DNA from: Gordonibacter urolithinfaciens
GTDB taxonomy: Bacteria; Actinomycetota; Coriobacteriia; Coriobacteriales; Eggerthellaceae
Reading direction: 5' to 3'
DNA: 64,000 nt
NCBI RefSeq assembly: GCF_900199375.1
Contig: NZ_LT900217.1
Location: 2,666,001 to 2,730,000 of the forward strand
The notes below the pieces were generated by a model. It searched no databases, was not told where the DNA came from, and saw nothing but the letters and a program-made list of their open reading frames with translations. Within the stretch, counting starts at the first letter, position 1. Each line of letters begins with the position of its first letter. The translations under genes and the position numbers were made by a program. Below, piece by piece: positions 35,190 to 43,662 of this stretch.

Positions 35190-36080
35190 ATGACCGAGCA
35201 GGTGCAGGGCACGCTGAAGGTTAAGACCGGGTTCGCGGAGATGATGAAGGGCGGCGTCATCATGGACGTCGTGAACCCCGAGCAGGCGAAGATCGCCGAG
35301 GATGCGGGAGCGGTGGCCGTTATGGCCCTCGAGCGCGTCCCGGCCGACATCCGCGCCCACGGCGGCGTGGCGCGCATGAGCGACCCCACCATGATCGAGG
35401 GCATCGTGGAAGCCGTGTCCATCCCCGTCATGGCGAAGTGCCGCATCGGGCACTTCGTGGAAGCCCAGGTGCTGCAGAGCCTCGGCGTCGACTTCATCGA
35501 CGAGAGCGAGGTGCTCACGCCGGCCGACGACGAGTACCATGTGAACAAGTGGGACTTCGACGTGCCGTTCGTGTGCGGCGCCCGCAACCTGGGCGAGGCC
35601 CTGCGCCGCATCGCCGAGGGCGCGGCCATGATCCGCACGAAGGGCGAGCCGGGCACGGGCAACGTGGTGGAGGCCGTGCGCCACATGCGCACCGTGACCA
35701 CCGACATCGCCCGCATCAAGGGCCTGCGCGACGAGCAGCTGTTCACCGCCGCAAAGGACTTGCAGGCGCCCTACGAGCTGGTGAAGTGGGTGGCCGAGCA
35801 CGGGTGCCTTCCCGTGGTGAACTTCTCCGCCGGCGGCATCGCCACGCCCGCCGACGCGGCGCTCATGATGCAGCTGGGCTGCGACGGCGTGTTCGTGGGC
35901 AGCGGCATCTTCAAGTCGGGCGACCCGGCCAAGCGCGCCCGCGCCATCGTGGAGGCCACGACGAACTACGACGACCCCGACACCATCGCGCGCGTCTCGC
36001 GCAACCTGGGCGAGGCCATGGTGGGCATCGAGATCTCGGACATCCCCGAGAACGAGCTCATGGCCGGACGCGGCTGGTAA
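35190..36080 (+). CDS. pdxS: Pyridoxal 5'-phosphate synthase, PdxS subunit
   Basis: A 296-residue (beta-alpha)8 barrel that makes PLP from ribose 5-phosphate, glyceraldehyde 3-phosphate and ammonia. Typical segments are [20 protein letters not shown], the lysine of [33 protein letters not shown], and the phosphate-binding [13 protein letters not shown] and [10 protein letters not shown]. The ATG at 35190 was chosen because GGAGGA precedes it. PdxT, its glutaminase partner, follows after seven bases. Confidence 0.96.
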   Translation: MTEQVQGTLKVKTGFAEMMKGGVIMDVVNPEQAKIAEDAGAVAVMALERVPADIRAHGGVARMSDPTMIEGIVEAVSIPVMAKCRIGHFVEAQVLQSLGVDFIDESEVLTPADDEYHVNKWDFDVPFVCGARNLGEALRRIAEGAAMIRTKGEPGTGNVVEAVRHMRTVTTDIARIKGLRDEQLFTAAKDLQAPYELVKWVAEHGCLPVVNFSAGGIATPADAALMMQLGCDGVFVGSGIFKSGDPAKRARAIVEATTNYDDPDTIARVSRNLGEAMVGIEISDIPENELMAGRGW

Positions 36081-36087
36081 GGCTCGC

Positions 36088-36678
36088 ATGACGACGAAGC
36101 GCATCGGCGTCCTGGCTCTGCAGGGCGCCTTCCGCGAGCATCGGCGCATGCTCGAAGGGCTGGGGGCCGACACGCGCCTCGTGCGCTGGCCGGCCGAGCT
36201 GGATGGGCTGGACGGCCTCGTGATACCGGGGGGCGAGTCCACGGCCATCGCGAAGCTCCTGGCCATCCACGGCTTGTACGAGCCGCTGCGCGCCGCGCAT
36301 GCGGCCGGCATGGCCGTGTTCGGCACGTGCGCCGGCGCCATCCTCATGGCGCGCGACATAGAAGGCGCGCGCCCCGACCAGGAGCCGCTCGCCCTCATGG
36401 ACGTGCGCATCCGGCGCAACGCCTACGGCCGGCAGATCGACTCGTTCGAGACGGCGGTGCCGTTCGACGGGGTGGCGGGAGGCCCGGTGAAGGCCGTTTT
36501 CATCCGCGCACCCCGCTTCGCCGATTTGGGGCCGGGCGTGCAGGTGCTCGCCGCCGGCGACGACGGCGAGCCGCTTGCCGTGCGCGAAGGTCGCGCGCTG
36601 GCCGTGGCGTTCCACCCCGAGCTCACCGACGACGACCGCGTGCATGCCTATTTCCTCGAAAGCGTGGTCGGCGCGTGA
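36088..36678 (+). CDS. pdxT: Pyridoxal 5'-phosphate synthase, glutaminase PdxT subunit
   Basis: A 196-residue class I amidotransferase that feeds ammonia to PdxS. It has GVLALQGAFREHRRML, PGGESTAI, the nucleophilic cysteine in FGTCAGAILMA, RRNAYGRQIDSFE and the His/Glu dyad in AFHPELTDDDRVHAYF. The length is normal. It is in operon with pdxS. Confidence 0.95.
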   Translation: MTTKRIGVLALQGAFREHRRMLEGLGADTRLVRWPAELDGLDGLVIPGGESTAIAKLLAIHGLYEPLRAAHAAGMAVFGTCAGAILMARDIEGARPDQEPLALMDVRIRRNAYGRQIDSFETAVPFDGVAGGPVKAVFIRAPRFADLGPGVQVLAAGDDGEPLAVREGRALAVAFHPELTDDDRVHAYFLESVVGA

Positions 36679-36698
36679 CGTTCGGCCTCGGGGAAGTC

Positions 36699-36707
36699 TG
36701 CTACAAT
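36699..36707 (+). promoter_or_regulatory. Extended -10 promoter upstream of the zinc-ribbon gene
   Basis: TGC followed by TACAAT (36702-36707), 45 bases before the ATG at 36752. No good -35 box. Confidence 0.45.
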
Positions 36708-36751
36708 GGGTTTCATTGGCGGACCCGGCAAGGCGAAGGAGCGTGAGGCGC

Positions 36752-36970
36752 ATGAGTCAGACGATTACCTGCCCGGCGTGCGGCGCGTCCGATCTGGACG
36801 TGTGCTGCTACGACTCCATGATGGTCGTGCGCGCGGACCTCGCCATGTTCACGTTGCGCTGCCCCTCGTGCGGCGCCAAGGTGTCCAGCATGCAGACCAT
36901 CCCCTCCCAGCTGCGCGAAGAGGTGCGGTTCGCCGCCATCGAGGTGGGCGCGGGCATGGGCCGCGAGTAA
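36752..36970 (+). CDS. Small zinc-ribbon protein
   Basis: A 72-residue protein. Two CxxC pairs (TCPACGASD near the start and RCPSCGAKV near residue 37) frame a beta-rich middle and form a probable zinc ribbon; a further CC pair lies between them. The C-terminal ~20 residues look helical. GGCGAAGGAG precedes the ATG. No function can be given. It has its own promoter and precedes lgt by 96 bases. Confidence 0.75.
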   Translation: MSQTITCPACGASDLDVCCYDSMMVVRADLAMFTLRCPSCGAKVSSMQTIPSQLREEVRFAAIEVGAGMGRE

Positions 36971-37066
36971 CGTCACGCGCCCGGCTGCGCGTCGGGGCGG
37001 GCCCGCACGCGGCGGAGCCTTCCGCCGGCGCCGCAGGGCCGGCGATCGGCAAGGCAAAGGAATCCT

Positions 37067-37906
37067 ATGCTCAACGACCTTTACTGGAATCTCGACCCCG
37101 TCCTGTTCTCGGCGGGGCCGTTCACCGTGCGGTGGTACGGCATCGCCTACGTGGCGGGGTTCGTGTGCGCCGCCCTGCTCATCTGGCGGCTGGCCAAGCG
37201 CTGGCGCATTCGCGTGGACGCCGACGCGCTGCTCACCATCATGTTCTGCGTCATCATCGGCGTCGTGGCGGGCGGTAGGCTGGGATACGTGCTGTTCTAC
37301 GGCAACGGCCTGGAGTTCTACCTGCAGAACCCCCTCGAGGTGCTCGCGTTCAACCATGGCGGCATGAGCTTCCACGGCGGGCTCGTGGGAGCGCTCCTCG
37401 CCGGCATAGCGGCCGCGAAGATGACGGGCATCCCGTACCTCACGTTGGCCGACCTGGGCTGCGTGGCGGCTCCCATCGGGCTCTTCTTCGGCCGCCTGGC
37501 GAACTTCGTGAACGGCGAGCTGTGGGGCGGCCCCACCGACCTGCCATGGGGCGTCGTGTTCGGCGGGGCCGCGGGCCCCATGCCGCGCCACCCCTCCCAG
37601 CTCTACGAGGCGCTGCTGGAGGGAGTGCTCATCTTCGCCGTGCTGTTCCTGCTCTCGCGCAGGCTCCCGCCGCGTCCGCGCGGCACGTTCCTGGGCGTGT
37701 TCCTTATTATGTACGGTTGTTGTCGGTTCGCCATCGAATTCGTGCGCCAGCCCGATGTGCAGCTAGGATACCTGTGGGGCGGTTGGCTGACCATGGGCCA
37801 GCTTTTGTCCGTCCCGCTCGTGCTCGTGGGAATCGGCGTGCTCGTTTATGCGCTTCGGATGAAGAAGCCGCAACAGGGTCTTCCTGAATTGCCACAAGGC
37901 GAGTAA
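37067..37906 (+). CDS. lgt: Prolipoprotein diacylglyceryl transferase
   Basis: A 279-residue integral membrane enzyme with about seven helices that attaches diacylglycerol to the lipobox cysteine of prolipoproteins. The family signature GRLANFVNGELWG is near residue 145, with NHGGMSFHGGLVGA before it and the essential RWYGIAYVAGF near the N-terminus. Length is normal. GGCAAAGGA precedes the ATG. Likely substrates in this window are the FecB-type and GlnH-type binding proteins with lipoboxes. Confidence 0.95.
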   Translation: MLNDLYWNLDPVLFSAGPFTVRWYGIAYVAGFVCAALLIWRLAKRWRIRVDADALLTIMFCVIIGVVAGGRLGYVLFYGNGLEFYLQNPLEVLAFNHGGMSFHGGLVGALLAGIAAAKMTGIPYLTLADLGCVAAPIGLFFGRLANFVNGELWGGPTDLPWGVVFGGAAGPMPRHPSQLYEALLEGVLIFAVLFLLSRRLPPRPRGTFLGVFLIMYGCCRFAIEFVRQPDVQLGYLWGGWLTMGQLLSVPLVLVGIGVLVYALRMKKPQQGLPELPQGE

Positions 37907-38000
37907 CATATAAGGCGTGCCATCAAGGAACGAACCTGAAGCCCGGTCGGGCCCCGCGCAGGCGGTGGTTGCGGTCGGGAACGACCTCGAAGGGGGAACC

Positions 38001-38381
38001 ATGGAGCTCAAATTCTACCATTGCCGCCACTGCGGCAACATCGCCGTCAAGCCGTTCGACTCCGGCGTGCCGCTGGTATGCTGCGGCGAGCAGATGGAGG
38101 AGCTTGTCGCCAACACGACCGACGCCGCGCTCGAGAAGCACGTGCCCGACGTGAAGGTGGACGGCTCGAACGTCCACGTGCAGGTGGGCAGCACGCTGCA
38201 TCCCATGACGCCGGAGCACTACATCACGTTCGTGTGCCTGCAGACGAAGAACGGCTACCAGTTCGTGCAGCTCACGCCCGAGGACGCTCCCGTGGCCGAT
38301 TTCGCCGTGGCCGAGGGCGACGAGCCGGTGAAGGTGTACGAGTACTGCAACATCCACGGCCTGTGGGTGGCCGAGGTCTAG
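38001..38381 (+). CDS. dfx: Desulfoferrodoxin (superoxide reductase)
   Basis: A 126-residue two-iron superoxide reductase that reduces superoxide to peroxide without making oxygen, typical of anaerobes. The N-terminal desulforedoxin site is HCRHCG plus the CC pair in LVCCGEQM. The C-terminal catalytic iron is bound by histidines in EKHVP, LHPM and EHYITF and by the C-x-x-H of YCNIHGLW. The ATG at 38001 was chosen because AAGGGGG precedes it. Its electron donor could be a rubredoxin such as the one fused in the gene at 47474. Confidence 0.94.
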   Translation: MELKFYHCRHCGNIAVKPFDSGVPLVCCGEQMEELVANTTDAALEKHVPDVKVDGSNVHVQVGSTLHPMTPEHYITFVCLQTKNGYQFVQLTPEDAPVADFAVAEGDEPVKVYEYCNIHGLWVAEV

Positions 38382-38402
38382 GCCCCGCTTCCCAAGCCGC
38401 AT

Positions 38403-38451
38403 CGAGCGCCCGTCCCGCACCGCGCGGGGCGGGCGCTCGCGCTTTCCCTTT
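38403..38451 (+). terminator. Intrinsic terminator after desulfoferrodoxin
   Basis: A 16-bp stem (38403-38418 with 38424-38439, one T-G pair) around a five-base loop, followed by CGCTTTCCCTTT. Confidence 0.75.
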
Positions 38452-38558
38452 GTGAAACTCCGCTTCCGATTCGGCCGCCGCCCGGACGCGCGGCGGGGTT
38501 CGCGGTATCATGCAACGTGCAGGGTCCGGTCCGGGCACCGCATGGCGGAAGGAGCAGC

Positions 38559-40016
38559 ATGGCAAGGCGCACGAAGATCGTTTGCACGCTGGGTCCGTCG
38601 GTGGACGACGAGGCGTCGCTGCGCGCCCTGATGGGGGCGGGCATGGACGTCGCGCGCTTCAACTTCTCGCACGGATCGCACGACGAGCACCGCGCGCGCA
38701 TGGAGCGTTTGCGCAAGGTGCGCGGCGAGCTGGACTCGCCCTGCGCCATGCTGCTGGACACGCGCGGGCCGGAGATCCGCACCGGCCGCCTGGCGGAAGG
38801 CCGCCCGGTGGAGCTTGCGGCCGGCAGCCGGATCGTGCTCACCGAGCGCGCGGTGGAGGGCACGCCCCAGCTGGTCTCGCAGAGCTGCCCGGGCTTGGCC
38901 GCGGCCGTGGGGGCGGGCACGTCCATCCTCGTGGACGACGGGCTCTTGGAGCTCGAGGTGGAGGACGTGGACGGCACCGACATCCGCTGCATCGTGAGGA
39001 ACGCGGGCATGCTCGGCGAGCGCAAGTCCGTGAACGTGCCGGGCGCGGCGCTTCCCCTGCCGGCGCTCACTGACCAGGACCGCGCCGACCTGCTGTTCGG
39101 CATCGGGCAGGACATCGACTTCGTGGCCGCGTCGTTCGTGCGCGACGCCGACGGCGTGCGGGCCGTGCGCCGGTTCTTGGACGGGCACGGCGGCGAGGGC
39201 ATCAGGATCGTCGCGAAGATCGAATGCTCTGAGGCCGTGGAGAACTTCGACGCCATTCTGGAGGCCGCCGACGGCGTCATGGTGGCGCGCGGCGACCTGG
39301 GCGTGGAAGTGCCCGCCTGGCGCGTGCCCCATATCCAGAAGAACATCATCCGCGCGTGCAACCGCGCGTCGAAGCCCGTGATCACGGCCACCCAGATGCT
39401 GGAGTCCATGGTGCGTAACCCGCGCCCCACGCGCGCCGAGGTGGGCGACGTGGCCAACGCCGTGTATGACGGCACCGATGCCGTCATGCTGTCGGGCGAG
39501 ACGGCGTCGGGATGCTACCCGGTGGAGGCCGTGCGCATGATGGCGCAGGTGGCGGAGGCGAGCGAGCCGTACCTGCACGACGAGGCCGCGCCCGACCGCA
39601 GCCGCGAGCATGCGCGCGTGGCCTTGGCCGTGGGCATGGCGGCCGTGCAGGCCGCCGAGACGCTGGGAGCCTCGTGCATCGTGGCGCCCACGATGTCGGG
39701 GCGCACGGCGCGGCTCATGTCGAACCTGCGCCCGCGCGTGCCCATCTACGCGGTCACGCCGTTTCCGCGCGTCATGCGCCAGCAGCAGCTGAGCTGGGGC
39801 GTCACGCCCATGCTGGGCGACGTGCAGGGCGACATGCAGCATGTGGTGGAGAACGCGCGGGCCAAGGTGCTGGAGCGCGGCCTGGTGGCGCCCGGCGACA
39901 TCGCCGTGTTCACGGCGGGCGACCGCGCCACGAGCCCGCTGGAGGACGTGGGCTGCGGGCGCACCGACGTGGCGGCCACGAATGCCATGTACGTGGTGCA
40001 GATCCGGGAGGACTAG
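38559..40016 (+). CDS. pyk: Pyruvate kinase
   Basis: A 485-residue glycolytic enzyme making ATP and pyruvate from PEP. It has the N-terminal KIVCTLGPSVDD, MDVARFNFSHGSHDEH, LLDTRGPEIRTG, the catalytic lysine in IVAKIECSEAVENFD, the metal site in DGVMVARGDLGVEVP, and ITATQMLESM. The C-terminal effector domain ends normally. The ATG at 38559 has GGAAGGAGC upstream. Confidence 0.95.
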   Translation: MARRTKIVCTLGPSVDDEASLRALMGAGMDVARFNFSHGSHDEHRARMERLRKVRGELDSPCAMLLDTRGPEIRTGRLAEGRPVELAAGSRIVLTERAVEGTPQLVSQSCPGLAAAVGAGTSILVDDGLLELEVEDVDGTDIRCIVRNAGMLGERKSVNVPGAALPLPALTDQDRADLLFGIGQDIDFVAASFVRDADGVRAVRRFLDGHGGEGIRIVAKIECSEAVENFDAILEAADGVMVARGDLGVEVPAWRVPHIQKNIIRACNRASKPVITATQMLESMVRNPRPTRAEVGDVANAVYDGTDAVMLSGETASGCYPVEAVRMMAQVAEASEPYLHDEAAPDRSREHARVALAVGMAAVQAAETLGASCIVAPTMSGRTARLMSNLRPRVPIYAVTPFPRVMRQQQLSWGVTPMLGDVQGDMQHVVENARAKVLERGLVAPGDIAVFTAGDRATSPLEDVGCGRTDVAATNAMYVVQIRED

Positions 40017-40109
40017 GACGCGCGGGCGGCCCGGTTCGCGCCGAGGGCGCGGGCTGCGGGCGCGCCTGCAGACGAGGGCCGCCGCGGGCGGCCGGACAAG
40101 GAGCAGGAC

Positions 40110-41018
40110 ATGGGCTTTTTCGACAATGCGCAAGAAGTGATCGACCGCGGCGTCTCGGTGGCGAAGGGCGCCGTGTCGGGCGTGGCCGTGGAGCAGCAGG
40201 GCTTCGTGAAGGGCTTCGTGCGGCTGTGCAACGACGGCTGGGAGCAAGGCTGGCACGAGCGCAACGGCGGCAACGCGACGTACCGCCTCACGCCGGAGGA
40301 CGTGGCGTCCTGCCGCTCGTTCTTCTACGACACGGCCAGCTCGTGGGTGCCGCTGGGGCTTGCCGCGCCGGGCATGCGCCGCTCGTTCTTCCTGGTCACA
40401 CGCGCCGGCGCGTTCATGCGCAACGTGGCGCTCGACCCGGACGCCACGCTCGGCATCGTGGAGCTGAACGACGAGGGCGACGCCTGGCGCATCGTGTGGG
40501 GCTTCAAGGAGGGCGGCATGCCCACGAGCGAGCTGGCCAGCCATGTGCTCATCCACGAGAAGCGCGCCGCCGCCACGGCGGGCGCGGCCCGGGTGCTCTA
40601 CCATGCGCACCCGGTGAACGTGGTGGCCTTGTCGGCTGTGATGCCGCTCGACGCGCGCACGTTCACGCGCGCGCTCTGGAAGGCCATGACCGAGTGCGTG
40701 ATCGCCTGCCCCGAGGGCCTGGGCGTCGTGCCGTGGATGGTGCCGGGCGGCGCGGACATAGCGCAGGCCACCGCCGAGCTCATGGGGCGCTACCCGGCCT
40801 GCGTGTGGGCGCAGCACGGCCTGTTCTGCTCGGGCGCGGACTTCGACGCCACGTTCGGCCTCATGCACACGGTGGAGAAGGCCGCCGCCGTGTACGCGCA
40901 GGCGCGCCTGCTCAACGGCGGCAGCGATGCCTTCCCGAACACGATCCCCGACGCCGGCCTGCGCGCCATTGCGGAAACGTACCACCTGCCGATCAACGGG
41001 GAGTTCCTGGAGGGGTAG
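40110..41018 (+). CDS. Rhamnulose-1-phosphate aldolase-like class II aldolase
   Basis: A 302-residue zinc-dependent aldolase of the class II aldolase/adducin family, most like RhaD, which splits rhamnulose 1-phosphate to DHAP and lactaldehyde. Zinc ligands are H-x-H in LYHAHPVNVV and a third His in WAQHGLFCSG; NGGNATYRL binds the substrate phosphate. The first ~30 residues (FFDNAQEVIDRGVSVAKGAV) are an amphipathic extension not usual in RhaD. No rhamnose isomerase, kinase or regulator is nearby, so the real substrate may differ. GACAAGGAGC precedes the ATG. Confidence 0.82.
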   Translation: MGFFDNAQEVIDRGVSVAKGAVSGVAVEQQGFVKGFVRLCNDGWEQGWHERNGGNATYRLTPEDVASCRSFFYDTASSWVPLGLAAPGMRRSFFLVTRAGAFMRNVALDPDATLGIVELNDEGDAWRIVWGFKEGGMPTSELASHVLIHEKRAAATAGAARVLYHAHPVNVVALSAVMPLDARTFTRALWKAMTECVIACPEGLGVVPWMVPGGADIAQATAELMGRYPACVWAQHGLFCSGADFDATFGLMHTVEKAAAVYAQARLLNGGSDAFPNTIPDAGLRAIAETYHLPINGEFLEG

Positions 41019-41068
41019 GATTCCGCTGTGCGCGTTGCCTGTTTTCCCTCGCGTGAGCGTTCCGACTG

Positions 41069-41077
41069 TGCTATCAT
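41069..41077 (+). promoter_or_regulatory. Extended -10 promoter of rpmE
   Basis: TGC followed by TATCAT (41072-41077), 56 bases before the rpmE ATG; no clear -35 box. Confidence 0.5.
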
Positions 41078-41132
41078 GCAAAGGCTTGTCTTCGCCTTGG
41101 TCGGAAACCAAGGCCTGTCTAAGGAGAACCAA

Positions 41133-41612
41133 ATGAAACAGGGAATTCATCCGGAATACGTCGAGTGCACGGTGAAGTGCAGCTGCGGCAACACGTTCAC
41201 CACCATGTCGACGAAGCCGGAGCTGAAGATCGACATCTGCAACGTGTGCCACCCGTTCTACACCGGCCAGCAGCGCTTCGTTGACACCGGCGGACGCGTG
41301 CAGCGCTTCGCCGACAAGTTCGGTGCCGCCAAGGAGACCGTGGCCGAGCGCGAGGCTGCGAAGAAGGCCGCCAAGGCCGCAGCCGTCGCCGAGGCCGAGG
41401 CAAAGCGCAAGGCCGAGCGCGAGGCGAAGGCTGCCGAGAAGGCCAAGCGCGCCGAGGAGTTCGCCAAGAAGGCCGAGCGCGATGCCGCCAAGGCCGCCGA
41501 GGCCGAGGCTGCCGCCCCTGCCGAGGATGCCGCCCCCGAGGCCACGGCCGAGGAAGTCGCCGCCGTGGACGCGCTCGTGGAGGCTCCGGCCGAGGAGAAG
41601 GCTGCCGAGTAG
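41133..41612 (+). CDS. rpmE: 50S ribosomal protein L31 with long charged C-terminal tail
   Basis: A 159-residue bL31 of the zinc-binding type. The first ~70 residues are a normal L31: [21 protein letters not shown], then [26 protein letters not shown], with zinc cysteines in CSCG and CNVC. The remaining ~85 residues are a lysine/alanine/glutamate-rich helix that turns acidic at the end, doubling the usual length. TAAGGAGAACC precedes the ATG. It is monocistronic, between its own promoter and a terminator. Confidence 0.93.
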   Translation: MKQGIHPEYVECTVKCSCGNTFTTMSTKPELKIDICNVCHPFYTGQQRFVDTGGRVQRFADKFGAAKETVAEREAAKKAAKAAAVAEAEAKRKAEREAKAAEKAKRAEEFAKKAERDAAKAAEAEAAAPAEDAAPEATAEEVAAVDALVEAPAEEKAAE

Positions 41613-41645
41613 CGCGCGCCTCCGCACGAGACATCGCACCGAACG

Positions 41646-41681
41646 GAAGCGCCCGGCCATCGGCCGGGCGCTTCTGCTTCC
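41646..41681. terminator. Terminator between rpmE and the convergent metal-ABC operon
   Basis: GAAGCGCCCGGCC (41646-41658) pairs perfectly with 41662-41674 around ATC; TGCTTCC follows. It probably serves both converging transcripts. Confidence 0.75.
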
Positions 41682-41702
41682 GAAGGAGGGGAGGGAAGCC
41701 GT

Positions 41703-42842
41703 TTACTTCGTCTGCGCGTGCGCGGCGATCTCGTCGAACTCGGCCTGCGAGAGGTCGTAGCCGTAGAACGTCTTGAAGTAGCCCGCCACGGTGTCGTACA
41801 TATCGTCGTCGTACTGGTCGGGATACAGCAGGCGGGGCAGCCACTGCATGCCCAGCACCTGGTTCACGGTCGGCGGGTTGTTGAGCCAGCACCACGGCGC
41901 GCCGGGCACCTCGTAGTAGTTCCCGTCCTTTACCGCCGTGAGGTCGGCCCAGGCCGGGTCGCTGCCCACGGTGTCGTAGATGCTGCCCTCCTGGAACAGG
42001 ATGAGCTCGGGGTCCCAGAGGGAGAGCTGCTCGAGGCTGATCTCGGTGCCGCTGCCGCTGCCCGACACCTTGCCGAGGTCGGCCACGTTGCTCGCCACAA
42101 GGTCGACGACCTGGCCCTGGTAGGAGTCCTTGGCGATGGTGTTCGTGCCCTTGTCGCCCAGCAGGTAGGCCACGCGCACCCGCTGGTCGTCGGGGATGCC
42201 CGCCATCACGGACACGGTCTCGTCGTACGCCTTCTTGCAATAATCGGACAGCTCCGCGCCGCGATCCTCCATGCCCAGGAGCTCGCCGAGCATCTCGTAG
42301 GCATCGCCGTAGGTGTCCATGGTGGTCTCCACGAACACGACGGGGATGCCCAGCTGCTCCTGCAGCGTGTCGAGGTCCTCCTTGATGCCGTCCTTGGCCT
42401 CGCCGGTGTCGATGAGGATCTGCGCGCCGGCCGCGGCCACGGCCTCCTTGTTGAGGTCGCCCTTGGCGCCGAACGCGGCCCCGGTGACGGGCAGGTCGGC
42501 GTAGTTGCTGCCCAGGTACTTCACCTGGTCGTCGGTGAGCTCCTGCGAGAGCGTGACCAGCTTCTCGGGGGCCATCGTCAGCAGGACCTGCGTGGCGGTG
42601 TGGCCGGCCGGGGCGATGCGGTCGAGCTGCGCAGGCACCTCGACCGTGCGTCCGGCCGAGTCGGTGAACGTGCGCGTGGCGTCCACAGCCGCCTGGTCGC
42701 TCTTGGCGTCGCCGCCTCCCGATGTGCTCCCATTGCCGCCGCTGGAACAGCCGGCGAATGCGAACGCCAGCCCCAGGCAGAGCGCGCAAGCGGCCAGCAG
42801 CCGCACGAGCCGTGCGTGTTTGGATATCCTCGTTCCTTCCAT
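41703..42842 (-). CDS. FecB-type substrate-binding lipoprotein
   Basis: A 379-residue ABC binding lipoprotein of the periplasmic-binding family 2 (FecB/BtuF). The signal peptide ends LAFAFAGC, with the lipobox cysteine near residue 31, followed by a Ser/Gly/Asn linker. The mature part starts TRTFTDSAGRTVEVPAQLDRIAP, standard for this family. The ATG complement at 42840-42842 was chosen for its AAGGAAGGCAC ribosome-binding site and the basic start EGTRISKHARLVR. It is the last gene of permease-ATPase-binding protein. The ligand could be a siderophore, heme or cobalamin; the DUF364 neighbour favours a metal chelate. Confidence 0.9.
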   Translation of the reverse strand: MEGTRISKHARLVRLLAACALCLGLAFAFAGCSSGGNGSTSGGGDAKSDQAAVDATRTFTDSAGRTVEVPAQLDRIAPAGHTATQVLLTMAPEKLVTLSQELTDDQVKYLGSNYADLPVTGAAFGAKGDLNKEAVAAAGAQILIDTGEAKDGIKEDLDTLQEQLGIPVVFVETTMDTYGDAYEMLGELLGMEDRGAELSDYCKKAYDETVSVMAGIPDDQRVRVAYLLGDKGTNTIAKDSYQGQVVDLVASNVADLGKVSGSGSGTEISLEQLSLWDPELILFQEGSIYDTVGSDPAWADLTAVKDGNYYEVPGAPWCWLNNPPTVNQVLGMQWLPRLLYPDQYDDDMYDTVAGYFKTFYGYDLSQAEFDEIAAHAQTK

Positions 42843-42879
42843 GTGCCTTCCTTTCCCTTTCGTTCCCTTTTCCTGGAAT

Positions 42880-43662
42880 CTATCGTTGTATCTCGCGCAC
42901 GGGCACGCAGACGCGCACCTTGTCGCCATAGAGGGAGTTGACCTCCACGTCCACGCCGTAGATGGTGCTCACCAGCTCGCGCGTGATGACGTCCTTCGGG
43001 TCGCCGTGCGCGAAGACGCGGCCCTCGTGGATGACGAGGGTTTGGTCGGCGTAGAGGAACGCCTGGTCGGGCTGGTGCGTGGACTGCACGATGCTCAGGC
43101 CCTCGCGGGCCAGCTGCCGCACGCACGACAGCACCCGCACGGTGTTGCCGTAGTCGAGCGCGCTCGTGGGCTCGTCCATGATGATGGTGCGCGCGTTCTG
43201 CGCGATGGCGCGTGCGATGAGCACGAGCTGCTGCTCGCCGCCGGAGATCTGCGTGTAGGGGCGGTGGCCCAGGTGCGCGATGCCGATGCGCTCGAGCGCG
43301 TTCCACGCCTGGTCCACCTGGCCGCGCTTCGGCGTGCCGAACAGGCCCACGCGGCCGCCGGCGCTCATGAGCACCACGTCGAGCACCTCGTAGTTGTACA
43401 CGGGGGCGTGCGACTGGGGGATGTAGGCTATCTCGGAGGCGCGGTCGCGGATGGACAGGGCGCGCAGGTCCTTGCCGTTCACCGTGATGCCGCCCTCCCA
43501 GTTCCTGTTCAGGCACAGGATGCAGCGGAACAGGGTGGACTTGCCCACGCCGTTCGGACCCAGCACGTTCACCAGCGTGTTGTCGGGGATGGAGAACGTC
43601 AGGTCGTGCAGCACCTCGCGGCGCCCGTACGAGAAGCTCAAGTGCTCGACGTCGATGCTCAT
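42880..43662 (-). CDS. FecE-type ABC transporter ATPase
   Basis: A 260-residue ATPase that powers the FecCD-type permease next to it. Motifs are Walker A GPNGVGKST, the Q-loop YIPQSHAP, signature ISGGEQQLVLIARAIAQ, Walker B TIIMDEPTSALD and the switch histidine in VQSTHQPDQ. The ATG complement at 43660-43662 overlaps the permease stop by four bases, which implies coupling. 37 bases separate it from the binding-protein start. Confidence 0.92.
   Translation of the reverse strand: MSIDVEHLSFSYGRREVLHDLTFSIPDNTLVNVLGPNGVGKSTLFRCILCLNRNWEGGITVNGKDLRALSIRDRASEIAYIPQSHAPVYNYEVLDVVLMSAGGRVGLFGTPKRGQVDQAWNALERIGIAHLGHRPYTQISGGEQQLVLIARAIAQNARTIIMDEPTSALDYGNTVRVLSCVRQLAREGLSIVQSTHQPDQAFLYADQTLVIHEGRVFAHGDPKDVITRELVSTIYGVDVEVNSLYGDKVRVCVPVREIQR

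Noticed and set aside
38508-41660. Minus-strand open frame of about 1050 codons across pyk, the aldolase and rpmE
   Set aside because: Same reason: known families on the plus strand and an antisense product without any protein-like pattern.
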